Shown: positions 32,612 through 41,817 of the stretch, piece by piece
Position numbering within the stretch: position 1 is the first letter of the stretch
Layout: every line of letters begins with the position of its first letter
Program-made: the position numbers and the translations under genes
The notes under the pieces: generated by a model
The model's input: only the letters and a program-made list of their open reading frames with translations
Told to the model about the DNA's origin: nothing
Database searches by the model: none
Origin: Mesostigma viride
Taxonomy: Eukaryota > Streptophyta > Mesostigmatophyceae > Mesostigmatales > Mesostigmataceae
Length of the DNA: 64,000 bases
Direction: 5' to 3'
NCBI GenBank assembly: GCA_009746045.1
Contig: RPFO01000276.1
Location: 1,312,275-1,376,274, forward strand

Positions 32612-33847
32612 ATGGCCGACTCCCATCCTGAGGGGACACCCAGGCCACCTGCACGAACCCAAGAGGACGTGAGGGCTACGTATGTCTTTCAGCACGACTA
32701 CGCTGGCCCCAGAGCCACGGGCCCTTCGATCCAGGAAGACGCTGGGTTTGTGGAAGCCCATTTTCTCAATCTGTTCCAGCGTATGGTACATGATCAGCAA
32801 CGGCACGAGCAGCGTCACGGGGCCTTGATAACCAGGTTGATTAATGTGGAGGGTCTGGTTACTCAGATGGCAGAACACTTGAGGGCTGGGCACATTCCAA
32901 CTGTGGGTTCTGCTGTGCCTGCAGTTTCTGAGGCTCCAGTAGCTCAGGAGGCTATCCCCACCCCGGTGGTCTCAGTCCCCTCTCCTACGGAGGCTCCTCC
33001 ACCCCCTAAGGTGGTGGTACACTTGCCCAGGTCAGCTGTCCCAACAAAACAGGTGGAGCAGTTCTTGGACCACCGTAATTGTGCTCCTGGACAGTGCGAG
33101 TGGTGTAAATCCTTGTACACAGCCATGCAGGCATTGGATCAGACAGTGGTGGAGGAGGGTGAACTAGTACCTGAGGGTATGGTAGAGTTGGCCCTTGACT
33201 GTCTGCCCCCCAGTCTCTGTGAGATTGGGTCACCTATGGTGGCTTACATTATGCACACCGTCTTTGCAGTGTACCCGTGGCCTTCGTTTGACATGAGGCC
33301 GGTGGAGGGCCAGGACTTGATGGAGGCTCTGCCCAGTGACCTGAGACTCGCCTTTGCAGGGCTCAAGCCAGTTGGATATTCCCAGACCTACACTGAGCTA
33401 CTTGAGCAGGCTGTCAAGCAGGGAGAGTTTGACCTTACTCCGTCGTCCAACTGCTCTGTGATGTCTTGTTTTCCACACAAGGACAGCACAGTCTTTGTGG
33501 GGCTGCAGTTACCAAAGTTCCCTAACGAGCTGAGGGCCAGGCTCACACCTTTGAGGGTGCTGGTACCCATCTTGGGCGCCAGGTGGGGGCCTATCAAGGC
33601 CTTTCTACAGCTGTGGTGGGCCTATAGCAGCTGGCTATGTCGCCATAAGACTGCCAGTGGCTGGGTCTTCGATCCCCTCCGACAGGCTGTGGTCACTCTG
33701 TCCTACCCTGCCCAGTGCAGTAGGTTTTCAGCTGAGTTGGGCAAGGCTGCTGAGACCTGCTTGGATATTCAGGTCAGCAGGAACTGGCCAGATCTGGTGT
33801 CCATGGTGGAGCATTTCCCAGTGTTTGGAACGAGGGGAAGGATATGA
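32612..33847 (+). CDS. Unidentified 411-codon ORF downstream of integrase in the chromovirus
   Basis: An uninterrupted frame with a good start context (GCCATGG) begins 49 bases after the integrase stop and ends about 400 bp before the 3' LTR. The N-terminus is Pro- and charge-rich with a helical stretch (FVEAHFLNLFQRMVHDQQ, ALITRLINVEGLVTQMAEHL), then a Pro/Val/Ala linker (about residues 95-140). A cysteine motif CAPGQCEWCKSLY (around residue 155) is followed by a compact, Trp/Leu-rich C-terminal half (FLQLWWAYSSWLC, ASGWVF). I see no signal peptide, convincing transmembrane helix or envelope-like cleavage site, so it is not env-like. I do not recognise the family. Its intactness next to broken gag and pol frames is notable. 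Confidence 0.7.
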   Translation: MADSHPEGTPRPPARTQEDVRATYVFQHDYAGPRATGPSIQEDAGFVEAHFLNLFQRMVHDQQRHEQRHGALITRLINVEGLVTQMAEHLRAGHIPTVGSAVPAVSEAPVAQEAIPTPVVSVPSPTEAPPPPKVVVHLPRSAVPTKQVEQFLDHRNCAPGQCEWCKSLYTAMQALDQTVVEEGELVPEGMVELALDCLPPSLCEIGSPMVAYIMHTVFAVYPWPSFDMRPVEGQDLMEALPSDLRLAFAGLKPVGYSQTYTELLEQAVKQGEFDLTPSSNCSVMSCFPHKDSTVFVGLQLPKFPNELRARLTPLRVLVPILGARWGPIKAFLQLWWAYSSWLCRHKTASGWVFDPLRQAVVTLSYPAQCSRFSAELGKAAETCLDIQVSRNWPDLVSMVEHFPVFGTRGRI

Positions 33848-34237
33848 AGAAGGGGGATTGGTTCACTCTGTGAAGGGTTCCAGGATGGTTGGAGATGGGC
33901 TGTGGAGTGAGGTGGGGATCCAGAATGGAGGCGACCAGTTCTGATGTCCAGTCCAGATTTCCAGCAATGACAGTTCTGAGTTCATGGTAGCTTTGCAGTT
34001 GTATTATCCAGGCATGGTTGCCTGTGTGTTAGTCACTTGATGACATTTCATCTGTGGGTGAATTTGTCTTATTCAGGGTTGACATGATCAGATGATACTG
34101 AGATAGGAGGCCCTTTGGGGATGTAAAAACCCACTTGCTTGTCCCAAGAGGTGGTGGACTTCCTGTTTATTGTTGTGTTGTTTTGTGGAGGTTGTTGTTT
34201 TATTCTTCTTGGCTTCTAGGAACTGGGAGTTCCTGTC
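33848..34237 (+). other. Non-coding 3' part of the chromovirus
   Basis: No frame of note between the extra ORF and the polypurine tract. It is T/G-rich sequence. Confidence 0.6.
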
Positions 34238-34251
34238 TTGAGGGGGAGATA
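34238..34251 (+). promoter_or_regulatory. Polypurine tract
   Basis: TTGAGGGGGAGATA directly precedes the 3' LTR, the expected position of the plus-strand primer. Confidence 0.85.
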
Positions 34252-34954
34252 TGTAACAACCAAATGTTACATCCAAAGTTTTCCTACTGTTGAATCTTAT
34301 TATGAGTTCTTTAGGACAATTATTTGAGAAGTTAGGAGGCTTCGACGTCTGATAGATATTGGGCCTGCTGAGATCTGTCGAATCTATTGTTCTACCCTCA
34401 TTGGTCGTGGCCTGATCCACGTAGGGTACTTTGCATGGTGTTGTTTAGTCAGTCATAGATTCTCTGCAGTACCGTTGTACCTGGTGGATTTGGTTCCAGG
34501 TCATTGAGATTTCGTATGTGCTGGCTTTGTGTTGTGTGGAGGATTCGGAGGCTAAGATCTTATCTTGAGTGATCCTCACTTTTGATTGGTCCTTCCGGGT
34601 TAGGGTTGGATGGATGCTGCGTGCACGATGACTTTTATCCTGTTTGGGGCGGCCGTGCATGTGTGCGTACGTGAGAGCTAAAGCTATGGTGTAATTCAAG
34701 GGTTTCCTTGTTTCATCAATCAAACAACCCTTGCCAAAAGTCGACTATAACTTCAACAGATAGTCGACTTGGATATAACTTGTCTGTTGTGTCTAACAAG
34801 GGTGGGGACTCATTCCCTTAACTGTTGAAGATCCATCTTCATTGCTTCTCTGGACGTGAAGTTATCTGTCGCGACTCCAACCCAGGTATAAAGATCTTTT
34901 CACGCTAATGTTGATACTGAGGCTGTTGCAAACACAACATTTTTAGTCGTTACA
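34252..34954 (+). repeat. 3' LTR
   Basis: 703 bp, TGTAACAACC to CGTTACA. The only difference I saw from the 5' LTR is G at 34747 where the 5' LTR has A at 26030. Confidence 0.92.
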
Positions 34955-34959
34955 ATGTG
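34955..34959. repeat. Right 5-bp TSD of the LTR retrotransposon
   Basis: ATGTG, the copy of 25530-25534. Confidence 0.9.
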
Positions 34960-35013
34960 CTACATGATCTCCCAACGGAGGCATGCTATAATTTTGATTT
35001 TTAAAAATTTTTA
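34960..35013 (+). mobile_element. 3' half of split LINE tail copy F2
   Basis: CTACATGATCTCCCAACGGA (34960-34979) continues the LINE 3' terminal motif cut off at 25534; then an AT-rich tail to 35013 and the TSD copy at 35014-35024. Joining it to 25467-25534 leaves a normal LINE 3' end. Confidence 0.8.
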
Positions 35014-35031
35014 ATGGGCTGGACGTAGCAT

Positions 35032-37572
35032 TAAATTAAAATTAAATTAAATTATAACATGCCTCCGTGGGGAGGTCATGTAGCACATATTTCATGATGG
35101 ATGGGGTGGAGGAAGCCGCGTGATCGAACTATCCTAACTCTATCTAGAAAATCCTAACTGCACTACTCATCAAAACGCCTCCTCCGCTTGGGGGGAGGTG
35201 GCTTGCCCACAGGGTCGGGCGTGTGTGCCTTGACAATCTTCTTCCACCGCTCCTTGTCCTGCATGGCAGTCCAAAGACGGGAGAGAGAGTGGATGCGGTG
35301 CTCAAACTGGGCTGGGACCACGAGGTCGTCCAGCAACATCTGAACGTAGTTGGTGACAGGTTTCCCTACCCTTTTGGGAATGTCCTTGGGGCCAGGCCAG
35401 GTCAGAATGTGCCGCCCTGGCTGTCCAAGCCGCTGGGGGCCGGCCAGACCAAGGGTGGTGTCGACCTGGCTGGTGCGTGCAAGGTGTCCTACAAATGCTA
35501 TTCTACGCTGTCTAATCTCGTCCGAAACACGAGGCATGCCATGATACAAAGACTCTGATGACGGACGCTCGGAAAAACCTACGTTAAGGACCTGCCGGAG
35601 CATCCTGTAAACTGTGCCGTCGAGCCGAGCTGCCAGTTTGGGTGGGAGGGTCCACGCCTCGGCGCCATACGTGAGCACCGTGAGGACGAGGACCTTGAAG
35701 AGCATGCGTTTGCGGTGCCCGTCCAGGCCCTTCGAGCGCCAGTAAGGTGTGAGCGAACGGAGCTTGGCCCAGGCGAGGGCGATGCGGGTGTCCACATCGT
35801 CGTCGGTGTCAGGAAGCCAGCTCCCCAACAGCTTGAAGCGGTCGCGGAACGGGACCTCCGTCCCGTCGAGCAGGCGCGGCAGCGGTGGTTTACTGGAGGC
35901 CCCTATCACCATCGCCTCAGTCTTGACACTAATCTCCAACCCCACCGCCCGCGCCTCCAGGCCCAGGCAGTCCAGCCAGGTCTGAATGTGCTCGGGGCGC
36001 TCAATGAGGGTGGTATCATCCGCATAAATCAGGTCGGCAAGGCGGTACCCCGGTCTAACCCCGCCGTGCTCTTTCACGTTAAGGATGTCCAAGCCGGGCT
36101 CGAACCCCTTAAGAGCAGTAAAGCGCGCACGTGCCCGGCGCATGACGTGATCCACAACAATAATGAACAGGTATGGGGACAGGACACAACCTTGCCACAC
36201 CCCGTGGTGAAGGGGGAATGGTGGAGTAGTGCCCTCCGCAGTCCGCACTACTGCCTGTGAGCCCTCATACAGTCGGCGAATGGCAGCAATAAACGCAGGT
36301 GGTACCCGATCCAGAGCTAGGATGGCCCAAAGAGCCTCCCAGAGAACCGTGTCAAAGGCCTTGATATAGTCAACAAAAATGAAGACCAGCGGCAAACTGT
36401 CAGGGGGAAGTCGACGCACCTCCTCCATCAACCGGCGCGCGACAAACACAGCCATGACAGTGTTACGACCACTACGGAAACCCATCTGAGACTCACCCAG
36501 GTGTGGGTCCAGCGCGGCGCGGAGCCTGTGCAGCATCATGCGCATGAAGACCTTCAGCGCGGCGCTCTGGAGGCAGACACCCCGGTAGTTGCCGGGGTCA
36601 GCAGCAGAGCCCTTCTTGTACAGCATGACGCGGATGGCCGTCTGCCACTCAGCAGGCGGAGGCTCGTCAGAGAGCAGGACGCGGTTGCAGAACGCCAGCA
36701 GGAGATCCCTAACCGCCAGATCAGGGGTCTTCAGCAGCTCAGCAGAAAGGTGGTCAGCACCGACCGCTGCATCGTACCGCAGACGAGCAAGGGCGCCGTC
36801 CAATTCCTCCAAAGTGAAGGGGTGGACGACGTCGTCAGTGGCAAGGCAGCCCTCCTTCAAGGCGGGGACTTGGTAGTCCGCGGCCGAGGAGGGGGGCGCC
36901 GGTGGCGGCGGGGGTCCGGCGACCCCGAGGCGGGCGGCCGTCTCGGGGTGCAGCGGCGGGGGGGGGCGCGAGCCCCACCGGTCAAGGAAACATTGTGGGC
37001 CAACCAGCGGTCAAGGCTTACCGGCGCCGTGCCGTCCCCCGTATGCTCCACCGGGGTGCGCTGCCGCCGGCCGCCGAGCCGGTCGAGGTGGTACCACATG
37101 TCCTTGCCCTGGTTGCGAGCCTGGCAGGCCTTGGCATCCGCGATGCACTGGGCCGCCTCCGCGTCCTGAGCGTGCTCGTAGGCCTCCACAAGAGCGGCCT
37201 TGAGCAATGGTTTCTGCAGCGGGTCCCGGTTACGCTTGAGGCGGTGCCGGGCGGCCAAGACCTTGGGGTCCTGGCGGTAGAGCGGGCCGGGGCGGCGGCG
37301 GGGCATGACCGGCAGGTGCCGGGCCGCCAGCAACGGGGCACGGGCCGCAAAGCCCGCAAAAATGGCTGCGTTGGGGGCACCCGTGTCTAGCTCGTCGACG
37401 TCCGCCCGGGCGTCCAGGGCCGACAGGTACTCCCGGCGGCACCGGTTCCGCTCGTGCTCGGCGTCCGTCCAGTCCTCAGGATCTCCCTTGACCGGGCGTA
37501 GAGCAGACCAGTCAGGGCGGACCAGTGCGGCGCGGCGCTCGGGGACGTGGAACCGGAGCCGAAGGGTCGCGC
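35032..37572 (-). mobile_element. LINE copy F3 (RT-encoding), 5'-truncated, 11-bp TSD
   Basis: GGACGTAGCAT occurs at 35021-35031 and 37573-37583, flanking a 2,541-bp minus-oriented insertion. The 3' end has an (ATTTA)-rich tail and the terminal motif GTGCTACATGACCTCCCCAC (minus view). The 5' end lies inside the ORF, so the endonuclease part is lost, as in most LINE copies. Confidence 0.88.
35163..37572 (-). pseudogene. Non-LTR reverse transcriptase (LINE ORF2), truncated
   Basis: The minus-strand frame ending at 35163 is open for well over 565 codons. RT motifs in order: DPGNYRGVCLQSAALKVF, the GFRSGRNTVMAVF thumb-side block, FIFVDYIKAFDTV (first catalytic Asp), GVWQGCVLSPYLF, and YADDTTLI (catalytic YADD at 36015-36026), then GLEISVKTEAMV and FKLLGSWL. 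The C-terminal part (YGAEAWTLP; IAFVGHLAR) is typical of LINE proteins, and the end is basic (PKRRRR). Upstream codons belonging to the same protein lie in another frame at about 36960-37333, separated by a G-rich run near 36955-36966; another frame covers 37333-37572. The copy lacks the N-terminal endonuclease, so it cannot retrotranspose itself, but its RT domain is intact. Confidence 0.85.
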
Positions 37573-37583
37573 GGACGTAGCAT

Positions 37584-38519
37584 AGCTTAGTCTAAGTCCG
37601 GACTGTTGCGTCGCGCCAGATTTTTGGTGCACGCGCCGCCCTAGCCTTGTATGAGGTGTTTTACCTGAAAAGGACTCGTCAGAGCCGTAGATCTTACATC
37701 AACGGTGAGCAGTTGTGTTTCTGTCTAGAAAACTCGGCGTTGCCTTGGAATTCCTCTTACCCTTTGTGCCTTCTTTGTCAGGCTGCCCAGCTATGGGTGG
37801 CTCGACCATAAGGGTCGGCGAATACTGTTATATGCAATGAAAATCACATTATTCATGCTATAAATTTGGAGATCTTTCCTCCGATACGCTGGTATTCGAA
37901 CACATATATAGGTGTCAGCATGTAGGTGTCAGTTGGCAATGCCCTAGGATCCGGAGACGTCCGTCCTATAGTCAGCAAAATTGGTGCGAGAGGTCCCCAG
38001 TTCGATTCCGGCCTGGATTCATTTGCAGATCGCGTTTTTCCGCGTTTTCCGCGGACCGGCACTGAAAGCAAATGGTTTTCACCTTTGCGGCGTGCCAAAT
38101 CAGCACATATATACCACGATATACCTGCAGTACAGGTAGACGTTTTTGAAAAAAAAATTACAGTACTGGGGTTTAGCCAAGAACAGTGTCGGTAATCCGG
38201 CCATAGGGAACTCATCCCATCCTGAAGGGCTGCCCGCTGCTTTCACTATCTTATACCATAATTGGCACGGGAATGTTTTGGACCTCGCCCAGATTTTGTG
38301 CCACACAAGCGAATAGTAGTATCTAAAGGTAAGTAAGTCCTGTGTTGAGTGCCTCCGATCTCTCTTTCCTGGACACCCAAAACAGACCAACCCAGACGAG
38401 ACAGGCTTTGGTGGGCTGGGCCATACAGATGGGGGTTGTGGGTGAACCCTGGGAATGCCCCTAAAATCCATCAGGCTCCGGGAGAGGCCTTTATATTCTC
38501 CCAAACCGGCGCCTCTAAA
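37584..38519. other. Intergenic region, nothing recognised
   Basis: No gene supported. A tRNA T-arm-like GTTCGATTCC occurs near 38000 but no cloverleaf could be built. Confidence 0.45.
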
Positions 38520-38781
38520 TGAGTTCCAAGCCTATCTGTGGCCACTGGACCATGAGGCAGCCCTACTGCACCCGCTATGCTTTTGCTATGTAAAAGCTTT
38601 ATTACACTCACAGGGGATGCCGGATCGTTTCGACGGGTCCGATTGTGCACCCTGTGGCATGAGGGAAGGGGGGGGTCTCTGCCCCCTTCCCACTGTGCAC
38701 ACTCAGGGATTAAAAGCTCCGTGACTCCCCGACGGGAGCACGGGTTTAATTAATTAATGAATTAATTAATTAATTAATACA
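38520..38781 (+). mobile_element. 5'-truncated element-D-type 3' end
   Basis: GGGATTAAAAGCTCCGTGAC, then TCCCCGACGGGAGCACGGG and a TTAATTAA-rich tail (to about 38781) match the 3' end of the element at 23120-24939 in opposite orientation; upstream words (GTCTCTGCC, TGTGCACAC) also match. The 5' limit is uncertain. It lies just downstream of the stop codon of CFAP91. Confidence 0.55.
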
Positions 38782-38895
38782 GATGGCAGACCCCTCCAAC
38801 GATTCCACCGGGTGTGTACCTGGCTGTGCAGAAAGTGACCACGTGGCTACAGCCCCTTGGCCGTTTGCCCGCCGATCCCACCCCGCTTCCAGCCG

Positions 38896-41817
38896 TCACC
38901 GCCGGCGCACCACATGGTGCTGCTTGCGCGTGAGGTACCCGCGGATGTTGGCCTGGATGGCCACGATGCTGCGGTGGTCGGCCTCGTTGAAGCGGTCCAG
39001 GCGGTTGATTGCCGCAATCTCCTGCCGCATCGCGTCCGCCTGCTGCCGCATCAGCTCCTGCCGGATCTGCGCCTGCATCTTCTCCGCCAGCAGCGCGTCT
39101 GCATCTGTCAGATCCCCCTTGGCCTCCAGCGCCGCCAGCTGGCGCTCCATCTCGTCCACCGTGCTACTGGCCGCGTCGTTGTCCATGGCCGCGGCGCCCC
39201 CCCGTTTGGCCTCACGTGACTCCAGCGTGCGGGACTCGTCCAGAAAGGGCATTCCCCCCAGCCCCTCCTCCGGCTGGCTGGCCATGCGCGTCTTGCGGTG
39301 CGGGTGCTTGCGGCGCAGCAGGCGGCCGCGCGCGTGCGCCTGCACGCGGATGAATGCGGAGCGCTCCTGTGGGGACATGTTCGACCACGCCTGCAGCAGC
39401 CGCAGGTCCGCCTTCATTGTCGCCACCTGCTTGCGAGCGAGGTACCCGCGCGCGCGCGCCTGGATGGTGCGGATGGCAGCCTCACGGTCCGCGTCCGCGC
39501 CCACGCGCCGAATACCCGCTTCTGACACCGACACGGGGACAGGGACAGGCGAGGGGTCCACCCCAACCTGTGAGTGGTCAGGCGTGCCTGAACCCTCCTC
39601 TCCTTCCCCTCCTCCCTCTGTCCCCATGGCCCCATCCTCCCCTGCTGCCGCGTCCACCTGCTCCGACGTGCCAGGCTCCTCGACCAGCGGGTCGTGGTAC
39701 GCGTCGCCTTGCGTGGCCGCCTCGGACCGCACAAAGCGGGTCACCGACGTGCGCCGCTGCTGGCCCACGCCGCTGCTGCCCTCGTTGCCTTCCTCCGCGT
39801 CCACCCGAGGCAAACCCTCCTCGACGCCCTCCTCGTCCATCATGCGCAAGTCCGTCTCGGTCTCTGTGCTGGCAGTAACCACCGCACCGCCCTCCCCCTG
39901 CACCCAGCGCGCGTCGCCCTCCCCCCCCTCGCCCTCTCCCACGCTGCACTCGCGCGTGGCCACCGGGCGGATCTTGCCGCGCGTGCGGGAGCGCGCCAGG
40001 TGTCCACGCGCGTTGGCCTGTAGCTTGACCGACGCGTCGTAGCGCGCCTGCTCCACGTCCAGCTGCACGTCCAGCATGTTGCGCATGCGGCTCGCGTCGC
40101 CCATCGCGAACAAGTCCAGCATCTGCGCGATGGCCGCCCCATTCAGCGCCTCGGCCGCCGCCTCCTTTGCGCGCGCCTTCTCGCGCCTCTCATCCAGCGC
40201 GCGCGCGGCACGCACATGCGCCGGGAGGCCCGCCTCCCCCTCCTCCCCCCCGCCGCTCCCATCGCCCGGCAGCCCACCCACCTCCACGAGCATGGGAGCG
40301 TCCCCACCCCCACACCTGAGCTCGGCAATCAGCTCGCTCGCCGCCGCCTTGCCCAGGAACATGGTGTTCTGCACCGCGCGCCCGCGCAGCAGCCGCTGCA
40401 GCAATGTTACCGCGGCCAGCAGCGCCGCATTGGCGGGGGGCGGCTCCAGCTGGGGCGTCTCGGGTCGCTCGGGCGCCCGCAGCGTCCGCTTGCGCGCGGC
40501 GGTGCCGCTGAGGCCGTCCGCGTCCAGCGGCGCGGGCCAGCACTCACCGATGCCGCGCGCCCCCCCCGCTAGCTCCTTGGTCGTCTGCAGCAGGTTGTCG
40601 ATGTGGTTGAGACGAGAGGAGATGAGCGCCTGCGCCCGCTGCGCTGCGTTGCGCGTCGCGGGGGGGACGGGCCGGCGCGTGTTTGGGCGCAGCGTGCCGG
40701 CGGGCATGCCGGTCTCGAGCGACGTTAAGTCATCCAAGTTCTTGGGCGCATAGGGGGTCGGGTTGATGTCCACACCGGCCAGCTTGCCCTCAGGGAAGCG
40801 CCCCATCATGGTCTTGGGCGCGTACACCTTGGACGCGCTGTTGGCGTAGTCGGCGATCAGGTCGCGCTTCTCCGGTTTCTTCTCCACGTTGTCCCGTGCT
40901 TTGGACAGCTTGCGCAGCTCCTTTATGCGCCGCTTCTGGATGGCAGCAAACACTGCCTGCTTGGCCGCCAGCCGCTCATTGCGCAGGGCCTCGATGCGGC
41001 GGTACGACTCCTCCTCGTTCTCGGCCTCGCGCGCCTCTAGCTGGCGCTGCAGCACGCCCAGCCGCTCCTCCTGCAGCTGGCGGATCTCGGCTTCTCGCTC
41101 CTTGAACTCCTTGTGCTCAAACTTGTCCATCATCTTGCGCCACAAAAGGATGTTCTCCTCTGTGTCCAGGGGGGGAAGCGACGCCTCAAACGAAACCTTC
41201 TCACGGATCTTGTCAATCATCTCCATCTCAGCCTGGCCAGCAGGGAGCCCCTGTCCGAACGTCAGGTGCTGCAGCAGCATGACCTCGGGTACCGGCTCGC
41301 CCTCCTTGAGGATCACGTCGGGCGTGTAGGGGGCCGTCTGCGTCTCGCTCTCACGGTAGTCGGTCTGCGTGCCCACCGTGCGCGGGCCTTTGGGGCTATC
41401 GCGGGGGCTCGCCGAGAGCACCGGCTTGTGTTCCGGGTCAGCTTTGGCACGACGCGCTAGAGCCAACATCCCGATGGAGGGATGCACGCCGGGAGGAAGC
41501 GAGGGCCGTTTGAAAAACAAGGCCTGGTACTTGCCTGTGACTTGAGCGTCGGTGCTCCGGGCAGCCAACTCGGACGCAGGCATGGTGGAGGGATGGTACG
41601 TGCGGTCCACAAATGCGGGGACTGCACTGTCAGGCTTGAAGCTAAACTGAGTGGCGGGGTAATTGGGGACATCCGAAAACATGTTCGGGTAATTCGGTTG
41701 CTTCCCGACTTTATACCCAATGCCGGCCCTGCTCTGAGCCTTGTAATGGTCTTTCGCCCCTGACACCGTAAACAACGGGTCATATATGGGATCGAAAGAT
41801 CGGGATGGCTGCGGCAT
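38896..41817 (-). CDS. CFAP91: Cilia- and flagella-associated protein 91 (CFAP91/MAATS1)
   Basis: Single-exon 973-codon gene. Residues about 10-170 have the CFAP91 N-terminal signature: DPIYDPLFTVSGAKDHYK, SDVPNYPATQF, then RTVGTQTDYRESETQTAPYT (146-165). Next come the MAATS1-type region GLPAGQAEMEMIDKIREK and a long coiled coil (LWRKMMDKFEHKEFKEREAE to KAVFAAIQKRRIKELRKLSK). The C-terminal half carries five IQ-like calmodulin-binding motifs: LLQRLLRGRAV, LQANARGHLARS, IQARARGYLARK, VQAHARGRLLRR and IQANIRGYLTRK. CFAP91 is a subunit of the calmodulin- and spoke-associated complex at the base of radial spokes and controls dynein-driven motility; the IQ motifs fit calcium/calmodulin signalling there. 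It is longer than animal orthologues (about 770 residues), mainly from the low-complexity region between IQ motifs. The first ATG (41815-41817) is taken as start. Confidence 0.9.
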   Translation of the reverse strand: MPQPSRSFDPIYDPLFTVSGAKDHYKAQSRAGIGYKVGKQPNYPNMFSDVPNYPATQFSFKPDSAVPAFVDRTYHPSTMPASELAARSTDAQVTGKYQALFFKRPSLPPGVHPSIGMLALARRAKADPEHKPVLSASPRDSPKGPRTVGTQTDYRESETQTAPYTPDVILKEGEPVPEVMLLQHLTFGQGLPAGQAEMEMIDKIREKVSFEASLPPLDTEENILLWRKMMDKFEHKEFKEREAEIRQLQEERLGVLQRQLEAREAENEEESYRRIEALRNERLAAKQAVFAAIQKRRIKELRKLSKARDNVEKKPEKRDLIADYANSASKVYAPKTMMGRFPEGKLAGVDINPTPYAPKNLDDLTSLETGMPAGTLRPNTRRPVPPATRNAAQRAQALISSRLNHIDNLLQTTKELAGGARGIGECWPAPLDADGLSGTAARKRTLRAPERPETPQLEPPPANAALLAAVTLLQRLLRGRAVQNTMFLGKAAASELIAELRCGGGDAPMLVEVGGLPGDGSGGGEEGEAGLPAHVRAARALDERREKARAKEAAAEALNGAAIAQMLDLFAMGDASRMRNMLDVQLDVEQARYDASVKLQANARGHLARSRTRGKIRPVATRECSVGEGEGGEGDARWVQGEGGAVVTASTETETDLRMMDEEGVEEGLPRVDAEEGNEGSSGVGQQRRTSVTRFVRSEAATQGDAYHDPLVEEPGTSEQVDAAAGEDGAMGTEGGGEGEEGSGTPDHSQVGVDPSPVPVPVSVSEAGIRRVGADADREAAIRTIQARARGYLARKQVATMKADLRLLQAWSNMSPQERSAFIRVQAHARGRLLRRKHPHRKTRMASQPEEGLGGMPFLDESRTLESREAKRGGAAAMDNDAASSTVDEMERQLAALEAKGDLTDADALLAEKMQAQIRQELMRQQADAMRQEIAAINRLDRFNEADHRSIVAIQANIRGYLTRKQHHVVRRR

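Larger units (their letters stand above)
25535..34954 (+). mobile_element. Complete Ty3/Gypsy chromovirus LTR retrotransposon
   Basis: A 9,420-bp element with 703-bp LTRs (TG...CA ends), 5-bp TSD, primer binding site, Gag with zinc knuckle, protease, RT, RNase H, integrase with chromodomain, an additional downstream ORF and a polypurine tract. The order protease-RT-RNase H-integrase is that of Ty3/Gypsy, and the chromodomain places it among chromoviruses. I saw one mismatch between the LTRs (A at 26030 versus G at 34747), so insertion is recent. The coding region nevertheless changes frame several times. It has split LINE copy F2. Confidence 0.93.

Noticed and set aside
32612-33847. Envelope-type gene in the chromovirus
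   Set aside because: No signal peptide, transmembrane anchor or cleavage site is visible, so the ORF is reported as unidentified instead.
37960-38030. Possible tRNA gene (GTTCGATTCC T-arm-like sequence)
   Set aside because: No acceptor stem, anticodon arm or correct spacing could be found; probably a chance B-box match.
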